Source: Asanoa iriomotensis (GTDB lineage: Bacteria > Actinomycetota > Actinomycetes > Mycobacteriales > Micromonosporaceae). From it: 64,000 nucleotides of DNA. Each line of letters starts with the position of its first letter. Within the stretch, counting starts at the first letter, position 1. The notes below the pieces were generated by a model. It had not been told where the DNA came from. It searched no databases and worked only from the letters and a program-made list of their open reading frames with translations. A program made the translations under genes and the position numbers. The stretch spans positions 1 through 64,000 of the forward strand of contig NZ_BONC01000040.1 of assembly GCF_016862515.1 (NCBI RefSeq), in the 5' to 3' direction. Positions 20,176 through 29,863 of this stretch are shown here, in pieces.

Positions 20176-21006
20176 GTGCAGACGACCTCTCGAACCGCCC
20201 TCTTCGCCGCGGCCGCCCGCGCCGCACACCGCATCGTCGACGGCGCGCCCCGGATCCTCGACGACCACCTGGCCGCGCCGCTGCTCGGCGACCACGCCGA
20301 CGAGCTGATCGACTACCACCGCAAGCACGGCGACCACCCGATCCTGGCGGGCGCCCGTGCCCAGACGGTGCTGCGGTCGGCGTACACGGAACGCGCCCTG
20401 ACCGCCTTTGTCCATCGTGGACCATCGCAGTACCTCGTGCTCGGCGCGGGCCTCGACAGCTCCCCCTACCGCCTGGACCTGGGCGGAACGGAGATCTACG
20501 AGGTGGACCACCCGGCGACGTCGTCGGCGAAACAGGCGGCGCTGGCCACGGCGGGCGTCGACCCACGCGGCGTGACCTTCGTGCCGGTCGACCTCGCCGC
20601 CGGCGAGCCGATCCCCACGCTGGACCGCACCCACCCGACGTTCGTGAGCTGGCTCGGCGTGGTGATGTACCTGTCGCCCGACGAGGTGGCCCGCACGGTT
20701 TCGTCGCTGGCCGACACGCTCGCACCGGGTTCGGAGCTGGTCTTCGACCACCTGCTCCCACCGGCGCTCCGCGACGCGGAGGGCAACGCCTACGCGCAAC
20801 AGGTCGCCGCCGTCGCGGCGGCGGACGGCGAACCGTGGCGCTCGACCTTCACCCCATCCGAAGCCACCGACCTGCTGAAAACGCACGGCTGGGAGGTGCG
20901 CGCCCAGCCCGACGCCCGCGCGATGGTCCCGGAGGAAACCTGGAACCGCACCGACGCCCTGCACCCACTGGGCCTGTCCACCCTGGCCCACGCCCGCCTC
21001 AGCTAG
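20176..21006 (+). CDS. Class I SAM-dependent methyltransferase (leucine carboxyl methyltransferase-like family)
   Basis: A 276-aa protein. VLGAGLDSSPYRLDL near residue 93 is the SAM-binding glycine-rich segment typical of the actinobacterial family related to leucine carboxyl methyltransferases. EVDHPATSSAKQ near 113 and WLGVVMYLSPDEV near 157 are further family segments. Many copies exist in mycobacteria and relatives; substrates are mostly unknown. Start GTG at 20176 follows a strong promoter with a short leader. Confidence 0.88.
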   Translation: MQTTSRTALFAAAARAAHRIVDGAPRILDDHLAAPLLGDHADELIDYHRKHGDHPILAGARAQTVLRSAYTERALTAFVHRGPSQYLVLGAGLDSSPYRLDLGGTEIYEVDHPATSSAKQAALATAGVDPRGVTFVPVDLAAGEPIPTLDRTHPTFVSWLGVVMYLSPDEVARTVSSLADTLAPGSELVFDHLLPPALRDAEGNAYAQQVAAVAAADGEPWRSTFTPSEATDLLKTHGWEVRAQPDARAMVPEETWNRTDALHPLGLSTLAHARLS

Positions 21007-21352
21007 CGGCGCGCACCTCGTTCAGGGTCGATTGGTGTTGGGCCGTCCAGGTGCAGATGGCGGCCAGTGGTTCCAGGAGGGTGCGGCCGAACGGGGTGAG
21101 GGCGTACTCGACCCGTGGTGGGTTCTCCGCGTAGGCCGTGCGGACGACCAGGCCGTCGCGTTCCATGGCGCGCAGCGACTCCGTGAGGACCTTCGGGGTG
21201 ATGCCGCGCAGCGGACGCAGCAGTTCGTTGAAGCGGCGCGGCCCGTCGCGGAGGCAGACGACGAGCTTGGTCGTCCACTTGTCGCCGATGCGGATCATCG
21301 GCCGCGCGTCGTCGCACGCCGCGAACAGGTCGGGGTCCAGTGGTCGCGTCAC
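20999..21352 (-). CDS. HxlR-family winged-helix regulator
   Basis: A 117-aa protein with the HxlR helix pattern IRIGDKWTTKLVVCLRDGPRRFNEL, then ITPKVLTESLRAMERDGLVVRT and a VEYALTPFGRTLLEPL wing. I chose GTG at 21352 (VTRPLDPDLF); GTG at 21391 would leave only 23 bp to the divergent gene and has no ribosome site. The 62-bp gap holds the near-symmetric sequence TTACTTCAACGAAAC, a possible operator. It probably regulates the divergent NAD-binding gene. Confidence 0.85.
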   Translation of the reverse strand: MTRPLDPDLFAACDDARPMIRIGDKWTTKLVVCLRDGPRRFNELLRPLRGITPKVLTESLRAMERDGLVVRTAYAENPPRVEYALTPFGRTLLEPLAAICTWTAQHQSTLNEVRAAS

Positions 21353-21414
21353 GGGATCCACCGTAGCCAGTTTCGTTGAAGTAACCGGCACCCCGCGGGC
21401 TAGCGTCCGCAGCC

Positions 21415-22050
21415 ATGGACAGCATCATCGTTTTCGGCGCCGGCGGTCGGGCCGGCCGGCGCGTGGTCACCGAAGCCCTGCGGCGCGGCCACCGCGTCAC
21501 CTCCGTCGTCCGCGACCCCGCCCGCTACCCGGACCTCGGCGGGACCGTCGTGTCCGGCGACGTGACCGACCCGGCGGCGGTGGCGAAACTCGCCGGAGGG
21601 CACGACGCCGCCGTGCACGCGGCCGCCCGCCTCGACGTCCCGGCAGCGGAGTTCTTCCCCGCGGCGGCCCGTGCGCTCACGGGCGGGCTGGTCACCGCAG
21701 CAGTGCCGAGGTTGGTCGCGATCGGCATCGGCACGACGCTGGAGGTGGCGCCCGGGCTGGCGCTGCACGACACCCCCGACTTCCCGGCCGAGCACCTGGC
21801 CTTCTCGCGCGGCCACGCGGCGCAGATCGACGTGCTGCGGGCGGCCGACGACGCGCTCGACTGGGTGCTGCTCGTGCCGCCGCCCGTGTTCCTCGACGAC
21901 ACCTCGGCCGGAACAGGCCGCTACCGGACCGGCGCCGGCCAGGTGCTGCCGGGCGACGCGCCGTTTCCGTACGCCGATCTGGCCGTCGCCATCGTCGACG
22001 AGGCCGCAGACCCGCGGCACCATCGCGCCGTGGTCGCGGTCGGACCCTGA
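21415..22050 (+). CDS. NAD(P)H-binding NmrA/SDR-like protein
   Basis: A 211-aa protein with an N-terminal Rossmann motif FGAGGRAGRRV (residues ~7-17), DPARY in the second strand and SGDVTD (~46-51). This is the atypical SDR/NmrA class of redox sensors or quinone reductase-like proteins, often paired with a divergent HxlR regulator exactly as here. No catalytic YxxxK is evident. Complete; the stop is followed within 10 bp by the remnant of an unrelated SDR. Confidence 0.85.
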   Translation: MDSIIVFGAGGRAGRRVVTEALRRGHRVTSVVRDPARYPDLGGTVVSGDVTDPAAVAKLAGGHDAAVHAAARLDVPAAEFFPAAARALTGGLVTAAVPRLVAIGIGTTLEVAPGLALHDTPDFPAEHLAFSRGHAAQIDVLRAADDALDWVLLVPPPVFLDDTSAGTGRYRTGAGQVLPGDAPFPYADLAVAIVDEAADPRHHRAVVAVGP

Positions 22051-22059
22051 CGGTCCCCG

Positions 22060-22513
22060 GCACTACCAGGAGAAGCGGGACCAGGTGCCCAGCCGGCGAC
22101 CGGCCGAGCAGATCTTCGGCGTCAACGTGCTCGGCGTCATCAGGGTGACCCAGGCGTTCCTGCCGCTGCTCCGCGCGTCGGACCAGCCGGTGATCGTCAA
22201 CCTTTCCACCGTGCTCGGCTCGTTCGGCGTGGTCACGGACCCGCGGACACCGCAGAGCCAGTACAGCCTGCCGTTGTACGCGGCCTCGAAGGCGGCCCTG
22301 GACATGCTCACCGTCCAGTACGCCAAGGGCCTGCCCGACGTCCGCGTCAACGCGGTCGAGCCGGGCTTCACCGCGACCGACCTGCACGGCATGACCGGCC
22401 ACGGCATCCACCCGCCGGAGGAGGGCGCCGAGATGGTCGTTCGCCTCGCCACCATCGGCAGGGACGGCCCGACCGGCACCTTCAGCGACCGGAACGGTCC
22501 CCTGCCCTGGTGA
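22060..22513 (+). pseudogene. C-terminal remnant of a short-chain dehydrogenase (SDR)
   Basis: This frame encodes a typical classical-SDR second half: NVLGVIRVTQAFLPLLR, IVNLSTVLGS, the catalytic YAASKAALDML and RVNAVEPGFTATDL. The cofactor-binding first half (TGxxxGxG) is missing. What precedes it is the tail of the NmrA-like gene in another frame. No ribosome site or start suits a protein beginning here. It looks like a deletion or recombination scar. Its 3' end overlaps the convergent kinase-like gene by 32 bp. Confidence 0.75.
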
Positions 22514-23261
22514 ACAGCCAGTTCATCGCGGCGTACGCGTTCTCGGCGTACGCCGCGCGGCCGCTCTCGACGCCGTAGGCCAGGTCCTCGAGGAGCTTGC
22601 ACCGGGCGTAGAACGCCGCCCGGTCGCGGAGCGGTTCGTCGATCAGCGGCAGGGCGGCGGGGCCGAGGTCGCGGTAGAGCAGCCCGAGGTCGTACGCCGG
22701 ATCGGCGAACGCGGCGTCGCTCCAGTCGATGATGCCCGTCACCGCGCCGCTCGCCGGGTCGACCAGCACGTGCTCGACGCCGAGGTCGTTGTGGGAGAAG
22801 ACCACGTCCTCGACGTCGTCGGGCGGCCGGGCCGCCAGGAACGCCTCGACGGCTCCGCGGTGGGTCGCCGGGACGTGGTCGGCGACGGCCGCATAGGTCG
22901 AAACCGCCTCGCCGAGCCACTCGGCCAGCGGCAGCACGTCGACCTCGGCCAGTCCGGCCCACCGTGCGACCGGCGCCGCCCGCAAAGCGGCGAGCACCCC
23001 GGCCAGGGTGTCGACGACCTGCGCGGACCGCAGGTCCCGCGGCAGCTCCAGCAACGGCACGCCGGGCACCTTGAAATAGCCCAGATAACCCCGCTCGGCC
23101 AGGACGAACACCGGTGACGGGACGGGCACCGGCGACACGGCCGCTACGGCCGCGAGCAGGCGGGCCTCCCGCTCGATCCCCGCCGGGTCCGGCTCCTTGC
23201 TGAACCGCACGATCAGCTCGCCGTTGACCTCGTGCACCACGTGGTCGAGGCCCTCGTTCAC
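22482..23261 (-). CDS. Aminoglycoside phosphotransferase (APH)-family kinase
   Basis: A 259-aa kinase-like protein. The catalytic loop FSHNDLGVEHVLVD near residue 153 and the metal site GIIDWSDAA near 174 are intact. The substrate may be a small hydroxylated molecule; resistance is not implied. Start GTG at 23261 has GGAGG 4 nt upstream and overlaps the YibE/F stop by 4 nt. It is therefore translationally coupled and is the last gene of the formate dehydrogenase operon as laid out here. Confidence 0.87.
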   Translation of the reverse strand: MNEGLDHVVHEVNGELIVRFSKEPDPAGIEREARLLAAVAAVSPVPVPSPVFVLAERGYLGYFKVPGVPLLELPRDLRSAQVVDTLAGVLAALRAAPVARWAGLAEVDVLPLAEWLGEAVSTYAAVADHVPATHRGAVEAFLAARPPDDVEDVVFSHNDLGVEHVLVDPASGAVTGIIDWSDAAFADPAYDLGLLYRDLGPAALPLIDEPLRDRAAFYARCKLLEDLAYGVESGRAAYAENAYAAMNWLFTRAGDRSGR

Positions 23262-24514
23262 CGCGCCTCCTCGTCGCTGGCTAGCGCCGCCAGCACCTCG
23301 GACCGGTCCGTGCGTGGCTTCGGTGGGCGCGGTGTCCGCCGCTTGACCGGGCGGTGCGCCGCGGTCGCCACGAACGCGGCCAGGGCCGTCGTGATCGGCA
23401 CCGCGGCGATCAGGCCCAGCGTGCCCACGACGCTGCGGACGATCTCCTGGGCGATGAACTCCGTCGTCAGCACCTCTCCGACCCCGCGGCCGCCCGCGAC
23501 CACGAGCAGGAGCACGGGCAGCGACGCACCCGCGTACGCCAGGACGATGGTGTTGACCGTCGAGGCGATGTGCGCCCGCCCGACCCGCGTGCCGCCCCGG
23601 TAGAGCTCGCGCCGGCTCAGCGACGGGTTCGCCCGCGCCAGCTCGCCGACCGTCGCCGCCTGGGTCACGGTGACGTCGTCGAGCACGCCGAGCGAGCCGA
23701 TGATGATGCCGGCCAGCAGCAGGCCGTGCAGGTCCACGTCGCCGTGCAGCAGGGACAGGGTGATCGCGTTCTCGTCGCCGTACCCCGTCAGATGGGTCAG
23801 TGAGATCGCCAGCGTGCCGATCGCGCCGGCGAGCACCAGGCTGGCCAGCGTGCCGAGCACCGCGACCGACGTCTGCGCGCTGATCCCGTGTGTCAGGTAC
23901 AGCACCACGAACATGATCAACGCCGCGCCGGTGACCGCGACCGGCAGCGGCGGCCCGCCGCCGAGGATCGCCGGCAGCACGAACAGCAGCAGCACCCCGA
24001 AGCTGACCGCGAGCCCGGCCAGCGCGGCCAGGCCTCGCCAACGGCCGAACACCACGATCGCGACGCCGAACGCCACCACGAGCCAGATCAACGGCGAGCC
24101 GCGCTGGTGGTCCGCGATCGTGTAGACCGTCGCGTTCGGGTCCTCCGCCGAGGTCAGCGGCGTGACGATCACCGCGTCGCCGACGCCGACCGACGGCGCG
24201 CCGGGCCCGGTCGGCAGCTCGGTCTCCCGGGTCTGCCCCTTGTCGGGCCCCGAGTCGAGGGTCACGGTGGCCGTGCCGCACGGGCCGGGGTCCGCGGGGC
24301 CCTCGGGCGTCGGCGGGCACGCCTCCGAGACGACCTTGGTGACCGTCGCGTGGAACCGCGGCACCGGGTCGGCCTCGTCGGCCTTCGGCACGGCGCCCGG
24401 CCAGAGCAACGCGGTGGCGATGCCGGTGGCGAGGAAGGCCGGCACGAGCACGGCGGCCAGGATGATCCGCAAACGGCGGGGCGCCCGCGGCGCGGGCTGG
24501 TGGTCGTGGCCCAT
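23258..24514 (-). CDS. YibE/F-family membrane protein
   Basis: A 418-aa protein with an N-terminal membrane anchor (~residues 18-38), an extracytoplasmic domain to ~135 and then about eight membrane segments. The segments GIIIGSLGVLDDVTVTQAATV (split by loops) and NTIVLAYAGASLPVLLL are characteristic of YibE/F proteins, which have unknown transport function. Start ATG at 24514. It begins 4 nt after the stop of the NrfD-like gene and overlaps the next gene by 4 nt, so it sits firmly inside the operon. Confidence 0.88.
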   Translation of the reverse strand: MGHDHQPAPRAPRRLRIILAAVLVPAFLATGIATALLWPGAVPKADEADPVPRFHATVTKVVSEACPPTPEGPADPGPCGTATVTLDSGPDKGQTRETELPTGPGAPSVGVGDAVIVTPLTSAEDPNATVYTIADHQRGSPLIWLVVAFGVAIVVFGRWRGLAALAGLAVSFGVLLLFVLPAILGGGPPLPVAVTGAALIMFVVLYLTHGISAQTSVAVLGTLASLVLAGAIGTLAISLTHLTGYGDENAITLSLLHGDVDLHGLLLAGIIIGSLGVLDDVTVTQAATVGELARANPSLSRRELYRGGTRVGRAHIASTVNTIVLAYAGASLPVLLLVVAGGRGVGEVLTTEFIAQEIVRSVVGTLGLIAAVPITTALAAFVATAAHRPVKRRTPRPPKPRTDRSEVLAALASDEEAR

Positions 24515-24518
24515 GCGG

Positions 24519-25535
24519 TCAGGCGCCCTCACGGGCGGCGAGGCGCTCGCGCTGCGGCACCACCGTGTACTTCGGGTCTTCGGCCGCGGTCTTGCCGGCC
24601 TCGAAGACGCCGAACCGGGTGGCCACCGAACCGGCCAGCAGCGCCGCGCCGGCCAGCGTCGACACCACGCGGCTGCGCGCGCCGAGCAGCGCGCCGGCGG
24701 CACCCGCGGCGGTCAGCAGCCGGGCGGCCCGCAGCAGCCGGCCCGCCTTGCCAATCCGGTAGGGCTCGCTGAGCAGCCCCATCCGGTGCTCGACGCCGTG
24801 CGTGGCGGTCAGCTCCAGGGCGGCACCGGCCACCGCGAGGGCCCGCGCCGGGCCCGCCTCGCGGACCGGTGCGCCGATCATCCCGGCGGCGCCGCCACTG
24901 GCCAGCGCGCTGCCGGCGAAGACGAACGGAAGCCGGGGGTACGCCGCGTGCCAGGCCGGGTTCGCGGTGTCCGAGAAGAGCACCGCCGTGTAGGTGGCCA
25001 GGGCCGGCGCGGTCGCCGCGGCGGCGAGGCCCCCGACCCGGCCGGCGGCCGGCAGCGCGCGGGCGGCCAGGCCGACGGCCCCGTCGCGGGGCAGCCAGGG
25101 CGCGACCTCGGCGGCCGCCGCCACTCCCGCGGCGGCGCTGAACGCGCTGAAGATCCAGGTGCCCATCGACATCGGCGACGTCGGCTTGGCCACGCGCAGC
25201 ATGTTGAGGAAGCGCTCGGGCCGGCCGAGGTCCTTGACCAGGAGATAGCCGCTGGCGCCGAGCGCGGCCAGCGCGGTCACCCGGCCGGTGACCCGCAGGG
25301 CCGGGCGACCGGTGAGGTCGGCGCCGGCGGCGACCAGCGCGGCGCCGGCCGCCAGCCCGCCGGTGAACAGGTAGGCGGCGACGTCGTGCGTCCAGACGGG
25401 CGGCTTGATCACCGGCCGGCCGTAGTAGGACCGGAAGTCGGCGGGCGGCACCATGACCCGGTCGCCGCGACCCCCGCCCTTGCGCTGCGGGCGGTGGCCG
25501 TTGCCCGCGCGGGCAGGCTCGGACTTGCGGCTCAC
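24519..25535 (-). CDS. NrfD/polysulfide reductase-like membrane subunit of formate dehydrogenase
   Basis: A 338-aa protein with about eight to ten membrane segments. WTHDVAAYLFTGGLAAG near residue 52 is the NrfD-type first helix and DLGRPERFLNMLR near 104 is the conserved loop. NrfD-type subunits anchor Fe-S and catalytic subunits and exchange electrons with the quinone pool. Start GTG at 25535 overlaps the Fe-S subunit stop by 4 nt (GTGA); a longer start runs into low-complexity antisense. Confidence 0.9.
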   Translation of the reverse strand: MSRKSEPARAGNGHRPQRKGGGRGDRVMVPPADFRSYYGRPVIKPPVWTHDVAAYLFTGGLAAGAALVAAGADLTGRPALRVTGRVTALAALGASGYLLVKDLGRPERFLNMLRVAKPTSPMSMGTWIFSAFSAAAGVAAAAEVAPWLPRDGAVGLAARALPAAGRVGGLAAAATAPALATYTAVLFSDTANPAWHAAYPRLPFVFAGSALASGGAAGMIGAPVREAGPARALAVAGAALELTATHGVEHRMGLLSEPYRIGKAGRLLRAARLLTAAGAAGALLGARSRVVSTLAGAALLAGSVATRFGVFEAGKTAAEDPKYTVVPQRERLAAREGA

Positions 25536-26464
25536 GGCCGCCGCCCGAGGAACGCCACCGCCACCGCGGCCGCCATCGTCAACGCTGCCACGCCCGCATG
25601 CTTCCACATGCTCGGCAGGTCACGCGTCGGGACCACCGGGTCCGGCGGCAGGCCGTAGACCTCCGGCTCGTCGAGGAGCAGGAAGAACGCGCCGTCACCG
25701 CCGACACCGTCGGTTGGGTCGTGGCCGTAGAGGCGGGCCTCCGGCACACCCCGCTGGTGCAGCACCTCGACCCGCTTGGCCGCCCGGTCCCGCAGCTCGT
25801 CGAGCTCGCCGTACTGGATCGACTGGGTCGGGCACGCCTGCGCGCAGGCCGGCGTCATGCCCTCGCCGATCCGGTCGTAGCAGAGCGTGCACTTCCACGC
25901 CCGGCCGTCGCCCTCACGCCGGTCGATCACGCCGTACGGGCAGGCGGAGACGCAGTAGCCACAGCCGTTGCAGATGTCCTCCTGCACCACCACGGTGCCG
26001 AACTCGCTGCGGAACAGCGCGCCGGTCGGGCAGACGTCGAGGCAGCCCGCGTGCGTGCAGTGCTTGCAGACGTTCGACATCATCAGCCAGCGCAGGTCGC
26101 GGTCCTCGCGGCCGGTCGCGCCGGGCAGCGTCGACGACGGCATGCCGAGGAACTGCGTCGACACCGACCGCTCGGCCTCGCGCAGCACGTCCAGCGCCGC
26201 CTCGCTCGGCGGCGCCGACTGCTCGATGAACGCCACGTGCCGCCAGGTGTTGGCGGACAGCTCGCCGGAGTTGTCGTACGACATCCCGAGCAGGTCGAAA
26301 CCGTCGTCGGGTACGGCGTTCCACTCCTTGCAGGCCACCTCGCACGCCTTGCAGCCGATGCACACGCTGGTGTCGGTGAAGAAGCCCATCCGCGGCGGCG
26401 CGTCGACGTAGCCCGCATCTGTCGCGGGGTCGATCGGCCCGAACAGGCTGTTGGGTCCTGCCAT
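25532..26464 (-). CDS. Formate dehydrogenase iron-sulfur subunit
   Basis: A 310-aa protein with four ferredoxin-type Cys clusters in order: CIGCKACEVACKE (~35-47), CKHCTHAGCLDVCP (~130-143), CNGCGYCVSACP (~165-176) and CTLCYDRIGEGMTPACAQACP. One C-terminal membrane segment (ALTMAAAVAVAFLG) anchors it. It carries electrons from the catalytic subunit to the NrfD-like partner. ATG at 26464 shares a base with the TGA of the catalytic subunit; a GTG one codon earlier is an alternative. Confidence 0.92.
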   Translation of the reverse strand: MAGPNSLFGPIDPATDAGYVDAPPRMGFFTDTSVCIGCKACEVACKEWNAVPDDGFDLLGMSYDNSGELSANTWRHVAFIEQSAPPSEAALDVLREAERSVSTQFLGMPSSTLPGATGREDRDLRWLMMSNVCKHCTHAGCLDVCPTGALFRSEFGTVVVQEDICNGCGYCVSACPYGVIDRREGDGRAWKCTLCYDRIGEGMTPACAQACPTQSIQYGELDELRDRAAKRVEVLHQRGVPEARLYGHDPTDGVGGDGAFFLLLDEPEVYGLPPDPVVPTRDLPSMWKHAGVAALTMAAAVAVAFLGRRP

Positions 26465-29400
26465 CACTCCCCCGCTCCCGGTGTCTCCAGCGGCGCGTAG
26501 TGCGAGGCGTCCAGCCCCGCGCGGCGCAGGTAGTCGGCAATGTAGTCGAGCAGGGCCGGCCCGGTCGGCCGCCGGCCGGGCCGGATGTCGCAGGTGCCGA
26601 CCTTGCTCTCCTGGATCAGGACGTTCGGGTCCAGGGTGATGCCGAACAGGTCGTTGGCCGAGTCGCCGGTGACCAGACCGGAACCGCCCCAGTGGTAGGG
26701 GAGCCAGATCTGGTGGATCGTCCGCCCGTCGATCCGCAGCGGGCGCAGCCGGGCCGTGACCAGCACCCGCGCCTCGACCGCGGCCCGGCCGGTGATCACG
26801 TGTGCCCAGCCCATGTGCCGCAGCCCGCGCTCCTCGGCCAGCGCCGGCGAGACCTCGACGAACATCGCCGGCTGCAGCTCCGAGAGGTAGGCGAGCTGCC
26901 GGCTCATCCCGCCCGCGGTGTGGTGCTCGGTGAGCCGGCTGGTGGTGAAGACGTACGGGAACACCTGTGAGTGCGCTTCCGGCGGCGCCGGGTTGAGCTG
27001 GTTGTCCGGGCGGTCGTACACCTTGCGGGTGGGGTTGGCCTGTTGGGCGTAGAGCGGGTTGCGCAGCGGCGACTCGGCCGGCTCGTAGTGCGTCGGCAGC
27101 GGCCCGTCGATCAGGCCGGCGGGCGCGTACAGCCAGCCCTTCCCGTCACCCTGCATGATGAACGCGTCGTCGCCGCGCAGCCCCGCCACCCCGACGGCGC
27201 CCTCCTCCGGCCGGAACGACGGCGGTTTGGTCTTCTCGAAGTCGGGGTTGTCGTGGCCGGTCCACTCCCCCTTCTCCGCGTCCCACCAGACGTAGGCCTT
27301 CTTCTCGCTCCACGGCACGCCCTGCGGGTCGGCGGAGGCGCGGTTGTAGAGGATGCGGCGGTTGGCCGGCCAGGCCCAGCCCCACTCCGGCGCGACCCAG
27401 CTCTGCTCGCTGCCCGGCTTGCGGCGGGCGGCCTGGTTGACGCCGTCGGCGTACACGCCGCTGTAGATCCAGCACCCACACGAGGTGGAGCCGTCGTCCT
27501 TGAGCTCGGTGTAGCTGGACAGCGGCCGGCTGGTCGCGATGTCGTACCCGTTGATCTCCTTGAGCACGGCCGAGGCGTCGGGGTCGTTGTGCGGGCCGCT
27601 GGTCGGGTAGCTCCAGGCGATGTTGCGCATGCCGCGGTCGCGTTCCAGTGTGGACGTCGCGATGCGCTCCCGGACGAGCCGGCCCAGGTGATAGAAGAAC
27701 CACAGCTCCGAGCGGCAGTCGCCCGGCGGGTCGAGCGCCTTCTCGCGCCACTGCAGCATCCGCTGGGTCTGTGTGAACGTGCCTTCCTTCTCGACGTGGG
27801 AGGCCGCCGGCATGAAGAACACCTCGGTGGCGCACTCCTCGGTCACGATCTCGCCGGTCTCGATCTCGGGCGAGTCCTTCCAGAACGTCGCGCTCTCGAT
27901 CATGTAGAGGTCGCGGACCACGAGCCACTCGAGGTTGGCCATGCCGAGCCGCTGTGCCCGGCCGTGCGCGGACCCGACCGCCGGGTTCTGGCCGAGCAGG
28001 AAGTAGCCCTTGATCTTCCCGTCGATCATGTCGAGCACCTGCCGATAGGTGCCGTGGTCGCCGGTCAGCCGGGGCAGGTAGTTGTAGCCCCAGTCGTTCT
28101 CCTCGGTGGCGAACTCGCCGAAATAGGCCTTGAGCAGGCTCACCGCGTACGTCCGGGCGTTGTTCCAGAAGCCCTTCTGCGTCGGGTGCCTGATGGCGTC
28201 GACCCATTTCTCGAACGTCTCGTGCTGCTTGTGGTGCGGCATCGGCAGGTAGCCGGGCAGCAGGTTGAACAGTGTCGGGATGTCGGTGGAGCCCTGGATG
28301 CTGGCGTGGCCGCGCAACGCCATGATCCCGCCGCCGGGCCGGCCCATGTTGCCGAGCAGGAGCTGGATGATCGCACCGGAGCGGATGTACTGCACGCCGA
28401 CGCTGTGCTGGGTCCAGCCGACCGAGTAGACCAGCGCGGTGGTGCGGTCGCGGCCGGAGTTGGTCGTCCAGGCGTCGCAGACCCGCTGGAACTGCTTCTG
28501 GGACACGCCGCAGACCTGCTCGACGACCTCGGGCGTGTAGCGGGCGTAGTGCCGCTTGAGGATCTGGTAGACGCAGCGGGGGTGCTGCAGCGTCTCGTCG
28601 CGGTTCTTACCGGCCGGCACCGGCGGACCGTGCACCTCCTGCTGCAGACCGGCGGCGGTGTCACGCTGGATGTGGCCCTCACCGCGCGAAGGTGGGTGCT
28701 CCTCGTGGCCCTGGTACTGCCAGCTGACCGGCGTGTAGGCGCCGGTCTCCTCGTCGTAGCCGGAGAACAGCCCGCCCAGGTCCTCGGTGTCCTGGAAGTC
28801 CTCGCTGACGATGGTCGCCGCGTTGGTGTACGCGACGACGTACTCCCGGAAGTCGAGCTCGTTCTGCAGGATGTAGTTGATCACCCCGCCGAGGAACGCG
28901 ATGTCGGAGCCGACGCGCAGCGGCACGTAATCGTCCGCCACCGCGCTGGTCCGGGTGAACCGCGGGTCGACATGGATCACCGTCGCGCCGCGCTTCTTCG
29001 CCTCCATCACCCACTGGAACCCGACCGGGTGCGCCTCGGCCATGTTGGACCCTTGGATGATGATGCAGTCGGCGTTAGCCAGGTCCTGCTGGAACCCGGT
29101 GGCCCCGCCACGGCCGAAGCTGGTCCCCAGACCGGGGACGGTGGAGGAGTGTCAAATACGGGCCTGGTTCTCGATCTGGATCGCGCCGAGCGCCGTGAAG
29201 AGCTTCTTGATCAGATAGTTCTCTTCGTTGTCCAGCGTGGCGCCACCCAGGCTCGAGATGCCCAGGGTGCGGTTGAGCGGCCGCCCGTCCTCGTCCTTGT
29301 CCTCCCAGGTCTCCTCGCGCGCCTTGACCACCCGATCGGCGATCATCTCCATGGCGCGGTCGAGGTCGAGCTCCTCCCAGTCGGTGGCGTAGGGCCGGCG

Positions 29401-29721
29401 GTAGAGCACCGTCCGGATCCGCCGGTCGCTGGTCACCAGGCTCTTGCTGGCGGAGCCCTTGGGACAGAGCCGGCCGCGCGAGATCGGGCTGTCGGGGTCG
29501 CCCTCGATCTGGATGACCTCGCCGTCCTTGACGAACACCCGCTGCCCACAGCCGACGGCGCAGTAGGGGCAGACGGACCTGGCGACGGAGTCGGCCTCTT
29601 GGGTGCGGGGGGTGAGCGCGTCGGTGCGCGCCGACCGGGCGGCATGTCCACGCCCGAGCGGGTCCGTGCCGGTGAGCTGGCGGTAGACCGGCCAGCCCTC
29701 GATCCACGTCCGGACCCCCAC
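26464..29721 (-). CDS. Selenocysteine-containing formate dehydrogenase catalytic subunit
   Basis: A 1085-residue molybdopterin oxidoreductase read through an in-frame TGA at 29152-29154 (residue 190). Upstream the protein has a 4Fe-4S site, CPYCAVGCG (51-59) and CPKG (86-89). ENQARI then TGA then HSST continues into GLGTSFGRGGATG and GSNMAEAHPVGFQ, matching the active-site region of Sec formate dehydrogenases. A SECIS-like hairpin follows the TGA. It oxidises formate to CO2. No twin-arginine signal is visible, so it probably faces the cytoplasm. Automated callers will split it at the TGA and start falsely at 29043. It begins a five-gene operon. Confidence 0.93.
29123..29139 (-). promoter_or_regulatory. 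Bacterial SECIS hairpin
   Basis: Read on the minus strand, GTCCCC, loop GGTCT, GGGGAC form a perfect 6-bp stem with a 5-nt loop starting 12 nt after the TGA. The GGTCTG apical sequence and its distance (eighth codon counting TGA as first) are the same as in the known Escherichia coli fdhF element as I recall it. This is what SelB recognises. Confidence 0.85.
29152..29154 (-). other. Selenocysteine (UGA) codon of formate dehydrogenase
   Basis: In-frame TGA. Both flanking segments are strongly family-like in the same frame, and the residue aligns with the active-site Sec/Cys position. selB and selD are in the same window. Confidence 0.92.
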
Positions 29722-29863
29722 GGACTCACCCTAGATCAGCGCCGGTCGGCACGCACGGGTCGCCGGCATTGTGGGTGGAATCACCTGTTTCGAGAGTTTA
29801 TGGCGGTGATACGGCGGCGAAACGTCAATCGTCGACGCTGGTCTCAGCGGGAAGGAGACGCCG

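Noticed and set aside
26464-29043. Formate dehydrogenase as a gene starting at 29043
   Set aside because: Similarity to the family continues upstream through the TGA; 29043 is only the first Met after it.
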